Of a DNA stretch of 55,732 bases, positions 1 through 9,200 are shown piece after piece. Origin of the DNA: Sulfurovum sp. enrichment culture clone C5 (GTDB taxonomy: Bacteria; Campylobacterota; Campylobacteria; Campylobacterales; Sulfurovaceae); contig FAXN01000023.1 of assembly GCA_001493195.1 (NCBI GenBank), forward strand, positions 1 through 55,732. The letters are read 5' to 3'. A program made the translations under genes and the position numbers. The notes under the pieces are model-generated. The model searched no databases and was not told the DNA's origin. It saw only the letters and a program-made list of their open reading frames with translations. Every line of letters starts with the position of its first letter. Positions within the stretch are counted from its first letter, which is position 1.

Positions 1-368
1 GCAAGGGCTATTTGAACCTTTGCTTTGTTTTTTTCATTAAAATAAATCATTAGCGCAACTATTGTTAGACTCTCTTGCGACGAGGTATTGAATATTTTAT
101 TCAACTGTTTTTTATGCATTAGCAATTTTCTAGGCACTCTTGTATCTGGAGCAAAATTTTTATACACTGTTTCAAGATGAGATATATGAGCATTGGTTAA
201 ATAGAGTTCATTTTTGATAAATTTACAATAAGAATCTTTTAGATTAGCTCTTTTTGCTCTCAAAGCTTTTACCTCACTACCACTTAATATAATTCCAGCT
301 TCGTAAGTCTCTAATATCTCATAATCATGTCTAGCTTTTTTATTTTGTGCAACTATATTGATTTCCAT
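1..368 (-). CDS. smpB: SsrA-binding protein SmpB (3' end cut by window edge)
   Basis: SmpB binds tmRNA and brings it to stalled ribosomes for trans-translation. The reverse strand reads from an ATG at 366-368 (MEINIVAQNKKARHDYEILE) and stays open to the window edge, giving about 122 residues. Diagnostic SmpB features are the early N-K-K-A-R-H-D-Y, the segment I-L-S-G-S-E-V-K-A-L-R, the L-T-N-A-H-I stretch, and R-K-L-L-M-H near residue 85. The C-terminal tail that enters the decoding centre lies outside the window. It is the last gene of the minus-strand string after truB and ispE; smpB next to ispE is also the H. pylori arrangement. This is a partial gene because of the window, not a pseudogene. 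Confidence 0.93.
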   Translation of the reverse strand, partial: MEINIVAQNKKARHDYEILETYEAGIILSGSEVKALRAKRANLKDSYCKFIKNELYLTNAHISHLETVYKNFAPDTRVPRKLLMHKKQLNKIFNTSSQESLTIVALMIYFNEKNKAKVQIAL

Positions 369-383
369 ATATTCTTTTATCTC

Positions 384-1163
384 TTATTTGATTTTTAATC
401 TAAAAAATGTACTTCCACTCCCACTAAAAAACCATTCTTCATCTTTTTGATTTTCTAGCATAGGGTAGATAGTAACCGCTGCTTGATATAAATCATTTAA
501 TAAACTTCGATTCCATGAGGTTTCTTTTAGTATATCAATGAATTTTAATTTTGTCCAATGTTTAAAACTTTTTGGATTGATATTTTTTAAAAAATGTTCT
601 TTAAATGATTTATAAACAATCGCTGTATCACATCCAAAGTTTGGAGTAAAAAGTTCAACTTCTATATCCTCTTCTTCAAATGGTTCTATTATTTCACCAA
701 AACCACTCACATTTGCTATTTTGTAATTATACACAAAAAAAGGAACATCTGCTCCAACTTTAGAGCCTATAAGTGCAAGTGTTGGCGTGTCTATATTTAG
801 ATTGCATACCCTATTTGTCAGCATCAAAAAAGATGCTGCATCGCTACTCCCGCCACCAAGTCCAGCAAGAGTGGGTATTTGTTTGTTTACTACAACTTTG
901 TGATGATGGAAAAAGTCCAATACGTCTGAGTTGCCATTAAAATTATTTAGAGCAATAAATGCTTTATATATTGTATTGTTTGTTAGCTCCACATTATCCA
1001 TACCATCAATTGTAAAAGATTCACACTCACAAGGGGTAAAGCTTATAGTATCATACAAATCATCAACTCTTAAAAATCTAGATTCTATTGTATGATACCC
1101 ATCTGAAAAACCTGTAATTTTTAGATATAAATTAATTTTGGCAAACGCTTTAATTGTGTACAT
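384..1163 (-). CDS. ispE: 4-diphosphocytidyl-2-C-methyl-D-erythritol kinase IspE
   Basis: IspE is a cytosolic GHMP kinase that phosphorylates CDP-methylerythritol in the non-mevalonate (MEP) pathway to isoprenoids. The 259-residue protein has the N-terminal A-K-I-N-L-Y-L motif with the substrate-binding lysine at about residue 9, the glycine-rich ATP loop GLGGGSSDAA at residues 101-110, and the catalytic aspartate in GADVPFF at about 139. A C-terminal F-S-G-S-G-S-T-F-F-R matches the third GHMP motif. The length is normal. It starts 2 bases after the truB stop and ends 15 bases before smpB, so the three genes are very probably cotranscribed. In H. pylori and Campylobacter csrA lies next to ispE; no csrA is present here. 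Confidence 0.95.
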   Translation of the reverse strand: MYTIKAFAKINLYLKITGFSDGYHTIESRFLRVDDLYDTISFTPCECESFTIDGMDNVELTNNTIYKAFIALNNFNGNSDVLDFFHHHKVVVNKQIPTLAGLGGGSSDAASFLMLTNRVCNLNIDTPTLALIGSKVGADVPFFVYNYKIANVSGFGEIIEPFEEEDIEVELFTPNFGCDTAIVYKSFKEHFLKNINPKSFKHWTKLKFIDILKETSWNRSLLNDLYQAAVTIYPMLENQKDEEWFFSGSGSTFFRLKIK

Positions 1164-1165
1164 TG

Positions 1166-1993
1166 TTACCCTTCAAATAATGGCATACGATTTATTTTAT
1201 AAGCAACATTATCATCTTTTATTTCAATAATTGAAAAAAAGTTATTTGTCACAACAAGATAAACTCCACTATTTTTGATTTTAAAGTCATCTAATGATAA
1301 TTTTTTCCCAAGTTCTATATCCATAATATCTTTTAAGTATTCATTTCGTTCTAAACTAATAAAATCAAGCGGATTCAATGGTTTTTCATTTTCAAACTTG
1401 AAATTTCCCTCATTTATTCTTTTTAAACTTGATAAAGTTCCTTCTATTTCTAATTTTTTACAAATAATTTCACCCAAAGATCTTATATAAGATCCTTCGC
1501 TAACTGTTGCTTTGAAACTAATAAAAGGATGATTGTATGAAAGCATTTCTATATCATATACACTTGAAATAATTTTTTTTAAATCTGTTTTAATGCCATT
1601 TCTAGCGTTTTTATAAGATGCTATACCCTCTACTTTTTTGGCACAAAATTGTGGAGGATAATACGACACTTCACCCTTTAGAGATGTTATAGCATTCTTA
1701 ATTTTTTCTAATTCTAAAGGTTCTGTATCTCGTATATTTTCTACACGCTCTATATCAAGTGATGTAGATTTTACTCCAAGCCAAATTGTCGCACTATATG
1801 TTTTAGGGGTTTTATCTAAAAATTGAAAAAGTTTAGTATATTGTCCAGTGGCAACTATCAGGCATCCAGTTGCAAAAGGATCTAGCGTTCCTGAAAAACC
1901 GATTTTTTTTGTATTGTATTTTCTTTTCATCACATTCATATAACTATTTGATGAACGAAAAATTGGCTTATTGGCAACAAATAGAAGGTTCAT
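1166..1993 (-). CDS. truB: tRNA pseudouridine(55) synthase TruB
   Basis: TruB makes the universal pseudouridine 55 in the T-loop of tRNAs. The 275-residue protein carries the family signature G-F-S-G-T-L-D-P-F-A-T-G, with the catalytic aspartate at residue 38. It continues with K-T-Y-S-A-T-I-W-L-G and the later S-E-G-S-Y-I-R-S-L-G strand. The N-terminus MNLLFVANKPIFRSS replaces the usual D-K-P-x-G-x-(S/T)-S pattern, which is common in this phylum. It is the second gene of the minus-strand run. Its ATG is 8 bases from the end of the helicase gene and its stop is 2 bases from ispE. Confidence 0.94.
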   Translation of the reverse strand: MNLLFVANKPIFRSSNSYMNVMKRKYNTKKIGFSGTLDPFATGCLIVATGQYTKLFQFLDKTPKTYSATIWLGVKSTSLDIERVENIRDTEPLELEKIKNAITSLKGEVSYYPPQFCAKKVEGIASYKNARNGIKTDLKKIISSVYDIEMLSYNHPFISFKATVSEGSYIRSLGEIICKKLEIEGTLSSLKRINEGNFKFENEKPLNPLDFISLERNEYLKDIMDIELGKKLSLDDFKIKNSGVYLVVTNNFFSIIEIKDDNVAYKINRMPLFEG

Positions 1994-2001
1994 CGTTTTG
2001 C

Positions 2002-4056
2002 TTAAACACTTTGTACAAATGAGCTTAATATCTCTTTTTTATTGCCACCGAAATTGATAAGAAGTTTATACTCTTTGCCACTTGGACTTATATTTTGAAT
2101 TCTTCCAATTCCAAAAATTTTGTGTTTTACCAAATCACCTTTTTTAAAAACAGCACTTTTTGTTATTTTTAAACTACTATTTTGTATCAGTCCAGCTTCT
2201 CCTAAAAATCTGCTTTTTTGCATAATTTTTCTTTTGCCTTTATAAAACCTACTATCACTATAGCACAAGCTCAAATGTGATTTTGCTCTAGTTATAGCTA
2301 CATACCCTAAGCGTCTTTCTTCTTCTATATTGCAATCATCTCCAAGTAATGGGAAAAACTCCTCTTCTAAGCCAATTACATAAACATATTCAAATTCAAG
2401 TCCTTTTGCAGCATGTATGCTCATAATAGAAATTGCATCATTTGTGATGCTGTCTTGATCGCTTTGCAATGAGATATCATTTAAAAGTTCTTCGAGCTGC
2501 AAGTCAGGATTTAGTAATATACTTTCTTGAAAAAATCCATAAAATTCATCAATATTCAAAACTCTCTCATAACCATCAGGTAAACCCTGATAATATGCTT
2601 TGAGCTTTATTTTATTCTCTAAAATATCAAGTAGATCTGCAAGTTTTCCATTTTTTATCTCATCTTGCAAGCTTATTAGATTTTCGAAAAGTTCTCCTAT
2701 TGAAAGATCAGCTTTTTTTCCAAGTTCTTGTGATATCAAATCTCTATGATTTTTGTAAAGAGAAAATATTGAGCAATTGTTTTTGATGGAGAGATTTTGA
2801 AGTTTGTCAATAGATGTTTTACCAATCCCTCTTTTTGGTTTATTGATTATTCTAACAAGAGAAAAATCATCATTTAGATTTGTTAATATTCTCAAATAAG
2901 AGATAATATCTTTTATCTCGCTTCGTTCATAAAATCGTATACCACCAATAAGTTTATATGAAAGTCTCTCTTTTGTGAAGCCTTCTTCTAGTGAACGCGA
3001 AAGAGCATTTATCCTATAAAGAACAGCTATATCTTTCGCGTTGATACCTTTTTCTATTAAAGACTTAATCTCTACGGCTATGCTTTTAGCTTCGTTCCCT
3101 TCATCAATAGAGTGTATAATCTTTATACTTCCACCTTCGCCTTTGTGACTTATGAGTTTTTTGCCAAGTCTTGATGAGTTATGCTCTATCAGCAGATTAG
3201 CAGCGTCTAGTATCTCTTTTTTGGATCTATAATTAGTCTCTAATTTGACAGTTTTTGTATTTGCAAATATACTAGCAAATTCTAGTATATTTCTTATATT
3301 TGCACCCCTCCAACCATAAATACTTTGATCATCATCCCCAACAACACATAGATTGTTGTGCTCACTTGCCAAGAGTTCTAGTAGCTTAAATTGTAATTCA
3401 TTTGTATCTTGGTATTCATCTACCATGATATAAGTGTATTTTTTGCTCGTTTCTCGTCTAAGCTCATCTTCTTGATTTAGAATTTCATATGTAAGTTTCA
3501 ACAAATCATCAAAATCAACCAAATTGTTATCTTCTATATTTTTTTGATATTCTTTATAAATTTGGGCTATTTTTTGATATTCTGGAATTTGTGCTTTGTC
3601 TATAATAACGGATGGTGCTAAAAGGGAGTTTTTGTATTTTGATATTTCAGAAGCAACCAAAGATGCACTGATATCAAATTTTAATTCTTTAGCGATATTT
3701 CTTAATATTCTTTTTTTATCATCAGTATCTATAATGACAAAATTATTTTTTCTTCCAATTTTTTCAATATGAAATTTTAAAAACAAAAGTCCAAATTTGT
3801 GAAAAGTACAAAGAAGCGGAGGATACACCTCTTTATTATCGAGTAGTTTTAAGGCTCGTTCTCTCATTTCTCCAGCCGCTTTATTTGTGAACGTAAGTGT
3901 CAAAGTATTGGCAGGGTCAATACCCACTTCTCCTATGAGATAGGCAAGTCTTGATGTTAGTGTTTTTGTTTTACCACTCCCAGCACCTGCTAATATTAAC
4001 ATAGGACCATCAATATGCTTTACGGCATTAAGTTGTTCTTCGTTTAGATTTTTCAA
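2002..4056 (-). CDS. UvrD/Rep/PcrA-type 3'-5' DNA helicase
   Basis: This is a superfamily 1A helicase of 684 residues, expected to act in DNA repair and in clearing blocked forks. Motifs in order: Walker A GAGSGKT at 24-30, T-L-T-F-T-N-K-A-A-G-E-M (Ia), D-E-Y-Q-D-T-N (II), G-D-D-D-Q-S-I-Y-G-W-R-G-A (III), L-E-T-N-Y-R-S (IV), M-S-I-H-A-A-K-G-L-E-F (V), and Y-V-A-I-T-R-A-K (VI). The C-terminal 60 residues form a small UvrD/PcrA tail. The start is TTG at 4054-4056; a stop lies three codons upstream in frame, so no longer start exists. The upstream ATG at 4067-4069 is out of frame. It heads the minus-strand string and faces away from the LysR gene. Rep, UvrD and PcrA cannot be told apart from the sequence alone. 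Confidence 0.92.
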   Translation of the reverse strand: MKNLNEEQLNAVKHIDGPMLILAGAGSGKTKTLTSRLAYLIGEVGIDPANTLTLTFTNKAAGEMRERALKLLDNKEVYPPLLCTFHKFGLLFLKFHIEKIGRKNNFVIIDTDDKKRILRNIAKELKFDISASLVASEISKYKNSLLAPSVIIDKAQIPEYQKIAQIYKEYQKNIEDNNLVDFDDLLKLTYEILNQEDELRRETSKKYTYIMVDEYQDTNELQFKLLELLASEHNNLCVVGDDDQSIYGWRGANIRNILEFASIFANTKTVKLETNYRSKKEILDAANLLIEHNSSRLGKKLISHKGEGGSIKIIHSIDEGNEAKSIAVEIKSLIEKGINAKDIAVLYRINALSRSLEEGFTKERLSYKLIGGIRFYERSEIKDIISYLRILTNLNDDFSLVRIINKPKRGIGKTSIDKLQNLSIKNNCSIFSLYKNHRDLISQELGKKADLSIGELFENLISLQDEIKNGKLADLLDILENKIKLKAYYQGLPDGYERVLNIDEFYGFFQESILLNPDLQLEELLNDISLQSDQDSITNDAISIMSIHAAKGLEFEYVYVIGLEEEFFPLLGDDCNIEEERRLGYVAITRAKSHLSLCYSDSRFYKGKRKIMQKSRFLGEAGLIQNSSLKITKSAVFKKGDLVKHKIFGIGRIQNISPSGKEYKLLINFGGNKKEILSSFVQSV

Positions 4057-4242
4057 AATTTTTTACCATTTGTTTATAATAATTGATTTAGATTATAGCA
4101 AAAATAGATTAAATGACGTATTTTAATGCTTTACTTTATAAACAATTGCAGTATTTCGTAAAATTAAAATTAAATATAAGCAAAAGTTAAAAATATAAGT
4201 AATATAATAAAATCAAATAAACAAAAATAACTAGGAGTATAT

Positions 4243-5145
4243 ATGCTGAAGGATTTTGTTAAGCTTGAAACATTTTTAACAACAGTAAGAGAGAGGAGTT
4301 TCTCTAAAGCATCAGCCAAGTTAGGCATCTCTCAACCAGCCGTTACTCAACAAATAAAATATTTGGAAAACTATCTAAATACTCCTATAATTGAACGAAA
4401 GAAAAATGGGATAAGATTAACAGCTGAGGGTGAAGAGTTATATAAAATTATCATAAGATTAGAAAAAGCTATTCAGACTGCCGAAATTGATTTGATAAAA
4501 ATTATAAATAAAGAGATGACATTTAGACTTGGCGCATCTTTTACTATAGGCACCTATGTGATTCCAGGCGAATGTTTAGGAAATCTTAAAAAGATAGTTA
4601 ACAATGATGTAACACTAGATGTAGCCATTAGTCAAGAAATAATAAATAAAATAAAAGATAAAAAAATCGATATCGGGCTTATTGAGTCACCTATAATGGA
4701 TAATGATCTTATATATAGAGAGTGGCTTGAAGATGAACTTATAGTTGTTAGTAATGTTCCAATTCCAAAGCTTTTGCAAACAGAAGATTTATATGATTTT
4801 GAATGGATATGCAGAGAAGAGAGTAGCCACACAAGAAAGATGATGCTAGAAGTTTTTGATGAACTTGGTGTTAATTGTAAAGACTTTAAGATGAGAAGTG
4901 AAGTTAGTAATACAACTGCAGTTCTTCAAGGGATAAAGAAAAGTAAAAAAGATTCAAAACATCCTGTAGTTTCTATAATTTCAAAATATGCAGTTGCGGA
5001 CGAGATACAAAGTGGACAATTTTTTGAGGCAAGAATCAGAGGGTATGAAATAAAAAGAAAATTTTATATCGTTTATTCAAAAGAGAATAAAAGAAATGCA
5101 TTTATAGAAAATATAGTTGATTATATACTCAATGGTCGCTGTTAG
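4243..5145 (+). CDS. LysR-family transcriptional regulator
   Basis: This 300-residue regulator has a typical LysR winged helix-turn-helix at residues 1-65 (F-S-K-A-S-A-K-L-G-I-S-Q-P-A-V-T-Q-Q-I-K-Y-L-E) and a periplasmic-binding-like effector domain from about 90. The effector is unknown. The ATG follows a good ribosome site (C-T-A-G-G-A-G). The 186-base divergent spacer to the helicase gene contains widely spaced inverted arms TTGTTTATAA (4070-4079) and TTATAAACAA (4136-4145); these may be an operator, but there is no proof. The gene ends tail to tail with hemW, and the two stop regions overlap by four bases (5142-5145). Its targets cannot be inferred from context. Confidence 0.9.
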   Translation: MLKDFVKLETFLTTVRERSFSKASAKLGISQPAVTQQIKYLENYLNTPIIERKKNGIRLTAEGEELYKIIIRLEKAIQTAEIDLIKIINKEMTFRLGASFTIGTYVIPGECLGNLKKIVNNDVTLDVAISQEIINKIKDKKIDIGLIESPIMDNDLIYREWLEDELIVVSNVPIPKLLQTEDLYDFEWICREESSHTRKMMLEVFDELGVNCKDFKMRSEVSNTTAVLQGIKKSKKDSKHPVVSIISKYAVADEIQSGQFFEARIRGYEIKRKFYIVYSKENKRNAFIENIVDYILNGRC

Positions 5146-6191
5146 TCAGTAATATACAATGCTATTTCGTCGCTTATAAAAAAGTTTGTGTTGAAGTAGT
5201 GTGTATCATTTTCGTTCAATTTTTGATTTTGTACGAGGATATCAGCCCTGCTTTTTTGTGCTGATGTTAAGAGTTCTTTTTTTATGCCGATCTCACTTCT
5301 AAGTCCTAAAAATATCTTTTCAAAAATCAAATCATTATCGCTTATAATTTCCTCTTTTATATTTAGTGGATTTTTTATAAATTCATTTATATCTTTTGTC
5401 GGATAAAATCTAGTATTATTTAAAAACCCAACAGCACCTGCACCTATGCCTATATAGTTTTCCAAATTCCAATAACCGATATTATGTCTGCAATGATATT
5501 TCCCAAAATTTGAAATTTCATATTGGCTAAAGCCATTTTGGATTATTTTTTGTGCCACAAAAAATGCCAAATTATCATCTTCTTGTCTGTCTGTATCCAT
5601 AAACTTTGTTCCATCTTCTATCGTAAGTTCATAGGCAGATATATGATCTATAGGTAAACTAAAAGCTATATTTATATCGTTTTCAAGTAATTCTTTTGTG
5701 TCATTTAGAGCATTATAGATAAGATCACATGAAATATGCTCAATACCAGCTTCTTTTGCTGTTTTAATGGCATTTATGGCTTGATTTTTATCATGAGAAC
5801 GACCAAGTTGTTTTAGTTTTTTATCATCAAAACTTTGAACTCCAAAGCTAACTCTATTTATTCCAAGTTTTGCCATGCCAGCAAGCCACTCTTTTGTTGC
5901 AGAATTTGGATTTGCTTCAGTGGTAATCTCGCAATCTGGCGATAAAAAAGGTTTTAATTTGACAAAAAAATCATTATATTCTTTTGATTTCATGGTTGAT
6001 GGCGTGCCACCACCTATAAAGAGAGAGGTTATTTGATTTTGTTTTACATCAAACCTTTTTAATTCAAAATCAAGTTGATTCAATATAGCCTTCATATAGT
6101 CAGTTCTTGTGTCAAACTTATCTACGTAAGAGTTGAAATTACAGTAGTGACATTTGGAATCACAGTATGGTATGTGCAAGTAAATAAGCAT
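5142..6191 (-). CDS. hemW: Radical SAM heme chaperone HemW (HemN-like)
   Basis: The protein has 349 residues. The radical SAM cluster motif C-x3-C-x2-C is at residues 10, 14 and 17 in L-H-I-P-Y-C-D-S-K-C-H-Y-C-N-F-N-S. The short N-terminus and the Y-C-(D/N)-F-N-S context are those of HemW, not of the longer oxygen-independent coproporphyrinogen oxidase HemN. Further family segments are L-F-I-G-G-G-T-P-S, E-A-N-P and R-V-S-F-G-V-Q-S-F. HemW binds heme and is thought to deliver it to respiratory enzymes. Annotations often call it hemN, so both names should be considered. It is transcribed divergently from rppH across 132 bases and overlaps the LysR gene end by four bases. Confidence 0.86.
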   Translation of the reverse strand: MLIYLHIPYCDSKCHYCNFNSYVDKFDTRTDYMKAILNQLDFELKRFDVKQNQITSLFIGGGTPSTMKSKEYNDFFVKLKPFLSPDCEITTEANPNSATKEWLAGMAKLGINRVSFGVQSFDDKKLKQLGRSHDKNQAINAIKTAKEAGIEHISCDLIYNALNDTKELLENDINIAFSLPIDHISAYELTIEDGTKFMDTDRQEDDNLAFFVAQKIIQNGFSQYEISNFGKYHCRHNIGYWNLENYIGIGAGAVGFLNNTRFYPTKDINEFIKNPLNIKEEIISDNDLIFEKIFLGLRSEIGIKKELLTSAQKSRADILVQNQKLNENDTHYFNTNFFISDEIALYITD

Positions 6192-6323
6192 TGCGTAAAC
6201 TCTTTTTCATTCAATTTATATGACACTAAGTGCAAATGAGATAAAATTATATATAGAAATATTTAATAGTAAATATATCAAAATTTTGTTTGATAGTTAC
6301 AATATTATAAAAATGAAGAAAAA

Positions 6324-6809
6324 ATGAACCATAAAAAATTTAAAAAAAAGCGATATAGACAAAACGTTGCAGCTGTTATACTTTCGCCTAAATACCCAGA
6401 TGAGTGCAAATTTTTTGTAGGTCTGTGTAAAGATATAAAAAATAGGTGGCAGTTTCCGCAAGGTGGAATCGATGGGTTAGAAACACCGAGAGAAGCTCTT
6501 CTAAGAGAGCTAGAAGAAGAGATTGGTTGCAATAATGTCGAAATTTTAGGAGAGTTTCCAGAGTGGATAACGTATGATTTTCCTAAAATTAAAACAACAA
6601 AAAGATATCCATTTGATGGACAAACTCAAAAATATTTTTTGGTAAGATTAAAAAATCATTTGGACATCAATTTAAATGCATTTGAAGTGCCAGAGTTTGA
6701 GGATTTTGATTTTGTATCTTATGATGAGGTTTTTAAAAAAGTTACATATTTCAAGAGAAGAGTTTATCGAAGAGTGATAGATTATTTTATACAGGAAGGA
6801 TTTATTTAG
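6324..6809 (+). CDS. rppH: RNA pyrophosphohydrolase (Nudix), RppH/NudA
   Basis: This 161-residue Nudix hydrolase is expected to remove pyrophosphate from 5'-triphosphate mRNA ends and to cleave dinucleoside polyphosphates. The full Nudix box runs from G47 to about 69, with G-G-I-D-G-L-E-T-P and R-E-L-E-E-E-I-G. The flanking W-Q-F-P-Q-G and the tail F-K-R-R-V-Y-R-R-V are typical of RppH. The ATG at 6324 follows G-A-A-G-A-A-A-A. The gene is directly followed by lysC (1-base gap), the start of the H. pylori-like string rppH-lysC-hobA-holB-folP. Confidence 0.92.
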   Translation: MNHKKFKKKRYRQNVAAVILSPKYPDECKFFVGLCKDIKNRWQFPQGGIDGLETPREALLRELEEEIGCNNVEILGEFPEWITYDFPKIKTTKRYPFDGQTQKYFLVRLKNHLDINLNAFEVPEFEDFDFVSYDEVFKKVTYFKRRVYRRVIDYFIQEGFI

Positions 6810-6810
6810 T

Positions 6811-8016
6811 ATGTTATTAGTTCATAAATATGGCGGTACTAGTGTTGGCAATTTAGAAAGAATTGAAAATGTTGCTTCGCGAATTATAAAAGTCGCAGAT
6901 GCAGGAGATAGTATAGTTGTTGTAGTTTCTGCTATGAGTGGCGAAACAAATAAGCTTATTGATTATGCAACACATTTTACATCTACACCAGCAAAACAAG
7001 AGATGGATATGTTGCTTAGCTCAGGAGAGAGAGTAACGGCCGCACTACTTGCAATTGCCTTGCAAGCAAAAGGATACAAAGCAGTTGCAATGACTGGTCG
7101 TCAAGCAGGTATTGTAACGGACGCGGTCTATACATATGCTAGAATAAAAACAATAGATCCAACCGCAATGCAAGAAGCCATCAAAGATGGTAAGATAGTT
7201 ATCGTTGCAGGTTTTCAAGGGATAAATGAAGATGGCAATGTTACAACACTTGGACGTGGTGGAAGTGATCTCTCAGCTGTTGCAATAGCAGGTGCACTTA
7301 AAGCAGATGCTTGTGAAATTTATAGCGATGTTGATGGCATATATACAACAGATCCGAGAATAGAGCCAAAAGCAAAAAAACTTGATACAATCTCATATGA
7401 TGAAATGTTAGAAATGGCATCTTTGGGTGCAAAAGTTTTGCAAAATAGATCAGTAGAGCTAGCAAAAAAATTAGATGTAAAATTATATGCAAAAAGTAGT
7501 TTCAGTGATAATGAAGGAACACTTATAACAAAGGAGAGCGTAAATATGGAAGAAGTTTTGGTTAGTGGAGTAGTTTTAGATAAAAATCAAGCGAGAGTAA
7601 CGCTTAGAAATGTATCAGATAGACCTGGTATTGCTGCAGAAATTTTTACAAAATTAGCAAATGAGGGCATCAATGTAGATATGATTACTCAAAATGTTGG
7701 TATTGATGGATCTACAAACCTTGGTTTTACAATACCACAAAGTGAACTTGATAATGCAAAAAGTACAATAGAGTCTTTTGATCATGATATAGGAAGTATG
7801 GATTTTGATGATAATGTATGTAAAGTCTCAGTTGTTGGAGTTGGTATGAAGTCACATGCTGGAGTTGCCGCAAAAGCGTTTAGAACACTAGCTTCTAGTA
7901 ATATAAACATCCAAATGATTTCAACAAGTGAAATTAAAATATCAATGATTATAGATGAAAAATATGGCGAACTTGCTATCAGAGTTCTACATGATGCATA
8001 TGAGTTAGATAAGTAA
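6811..8016 (+). CDS. lysC: Aspartate kinase LysC
   Basis: Aspartokinase catalyses the first step from aspartate to lysine, threonine, methionine and diaminopimelate. The 401-residue protein opens with M-L-L-V-H-K-Y-G-G-T-S-V-G, the conserved kinase start. It carries G-R-G-G-S-D-L-S-A-V-A and E-I-Y-S-D-V-D-G-I-Y-T-T-D-P-R in the kinase domain, and ends with tandem ACT domains (roughly 265-330 and 340-400) for feedback control. It is a monofunctional enzyme without homoserine dehydrogenase. The ATG lies one base after the rppH stop, with an A-G-G-A-A-G-G-A ribosome site inside the rppH end. Confidence 0.96.
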   Translation: MLLVHKYGGTSVGNLERIENVASRIIKVADAGDSIVVVVSAMSGETNKLIDYATHFTSTPAKQEMDMLLSSGERVTAALLAIALQAKGYKAVAMTGRQAGIVTDAVYTYARIKTIDPTAMQEAIKDGKIVIVAGFQGINEDGNVTTLGRGGSDLSAVAIAGALKADACEIYSDVDGIYTTDPRIEPKAKKLDTISYDEMLEMASLGAKVLQNRSVELAKKLDVKLYAKSSFSDNEGTLITKESVNMEEVLVSGVVLDKNQARVTLRNVSDRPGIAAEIFTKLANEGINVDMITQNVGIDGSTNLGFTIPQSELDNAKSTIESFDHDIGSMDFDDNVCKVSVVGVGMKSHAGVAAKAFRTLASSNINIQMISTSEIKISMIIDEKYGELAIRVLHDAYELDK

Positions 8017-8019
8017 AAA

Positions 8020-8568
8020 ATGCAAAATTTATTATCTTGGACACTTGAAGCTATCAGAGAGGAAAATTCAGATTTTTCATGGATGGAAGAATATCGTTTT
8101 GAGTGGACACCTCTAGTTAATAATTTTTTAGAACATATTTTAAATGGTCAAAGTGTTTTTATTTTAACTGATACTCCGAGAAAATGGTTTGGGGATTATA
8201 TACAAAGTAAAATCAACGACATTTCTAAAAATAGACCATTTTTACCTTTTTATCAACTAAGTAAATTATTTTCATCATTAGAGGAGATGCAAAATATTCA
8301 AGATTTACAACTATTGGAAGATATGCTTGATATTTCATTTCCAAATGGTTATGTAATATGGTATATCGGCAGAGATGATTCTCCATATACCAAACTGGTG
8401 TTTAAAAAAGATAATAGTTTTTTATGGATAGTTGACTCACAGATACAAAATGCATTTCATTTAAATGGCAACGATTCACTTTTTGATATAAAACTATTGC
8501 AACTTTTCAAACTTTTTGACGGTAGTTTATCTGAAGCATTATATGGAAATATAGAGATAGAATCATGA
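8020..8568 (+). CDS. hobA: HobA, DnaA-binding initiation protein
   Basis: HobA is the Campylobacterota functional counterpart of DiaA. It tetramerises and bridges DnaA molecules at the origin to promote initiation. Recognition rests on the 182-residue size, the start M-Q-N-L-L-S-W-T-L-E-A-I-R-E, the F-I-L-T-D-T-P-R-K-W-F segment, and its exact position between lysC and holB as in H. pylori HP1229-HP1231. It starts three bases after the lysC stop and overlaps holB by the sequence ATGA. Since the family is confined to this phylum, it also serves as a taxonomic marker. Confidence 0.9.
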   Translation: MQNLLSWTLEAIREENSDFSWMEEYRFEWTPLVNNFLEHILNGQSVFILTDTPRKWFGDYIQSKINDISKNRPFLPFYQLSKLFSSLEEMQNIQDLQLLEDMLDISFPNGYVIWYIGRDDSPYTKLVFKKDNSFLWIVDSQIQNAFHLNGNDSLFDIKLLQLFKLFDGSLSEALYGNIEIES

Positions 8569-9185
8569 TGTTAGTTAGTCAAGTTATTATATGTGATGAT
8601 TTTGAACATACAATAGCCAGACTTGAAAGTGTAAAAACCAACCAAAGATTTATACAAATCATTAAAGAAGATGCTTTTTTGGTTGAAGATGTAAAATACG
8701 TCATAGAAAAAGCCTCTATTGCTAGCAGCAATGAAGTTGTCATTATAATTGGGGCAAAAAAATTTAGTGATGTTGTCCAAAATAAACTTTTAAAAATACT
8801 CGAAGAGCCACCAAAAAATATAATATTTATTATTTTAGCAAACCAAAAAGCGATGATACTTGATACTATAAGATCAAGACTTCCAATGCAAATAATAGCC
8901 AATAAAAACAACTCTTATGAATTGGATTTGAGTGTTGAAAATATGACATTGCAAAATGTATATGATTTTATAAAATTACATCAAAGAACGTCTTTTACTC
9001 AAATGCAACAAATCATACAAGAAATTGTAGAGAGGGCGCTAAAGAGTGGCAGGTACAAGTTTGACTACAAGGCATTAGAGCTTTTTTCAAATTCTATCAA
9101 AGCATTAAATATGGGTTCAAACTCTCAATTTGTTCTATCAACTGTTTTGCTAAAATTGTTGGCAAATAAAAAACAAGCAAAGTAA
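8565..9185 (+). CDS. holB: DNA polymerase III subunit delta' (short form)
   Basis: Delta' is a clamp-loader subunit. At 206 residues this is much shorter than the 334-residue E. coli HolB. It keeps the AAA+-like sensor region (K-L-L-K-I-L-E-E-P-P-K-N-I-I-F-I-I-L and I-R-S-R) but has neither a P-loop nor the four-cysteine zinc module, and most of the C-terminal collar domain is missing. The same short form occurs at this place in H. pylori, so it is a family feature, not a truncation. Start: ATG 8565 overlaps the hobA stop (ATGA); a second ATG follows directly at 8568. Confidence 0.87.
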   Translation: MMLVSQVIICDDFEHTIARLESVKTNQRFIQIIKEDAFLVEDVKYVIEKASIASSNEVVIIIGAKKFSDVVQNKLLKILEEPPKNIIFIILANQKAMILDTIRSRLPMQIIANKNNSYELDLSVENMTLQNVYDFIKLHQRTSFTQMQQIIQEIVERALKSGRYKFDYKALELFSNSIKALNMGSNSQFVLSTVLLKLLANKKQAK

Positions 9186-9200
9186 AAGAGGAGTGGGTAT

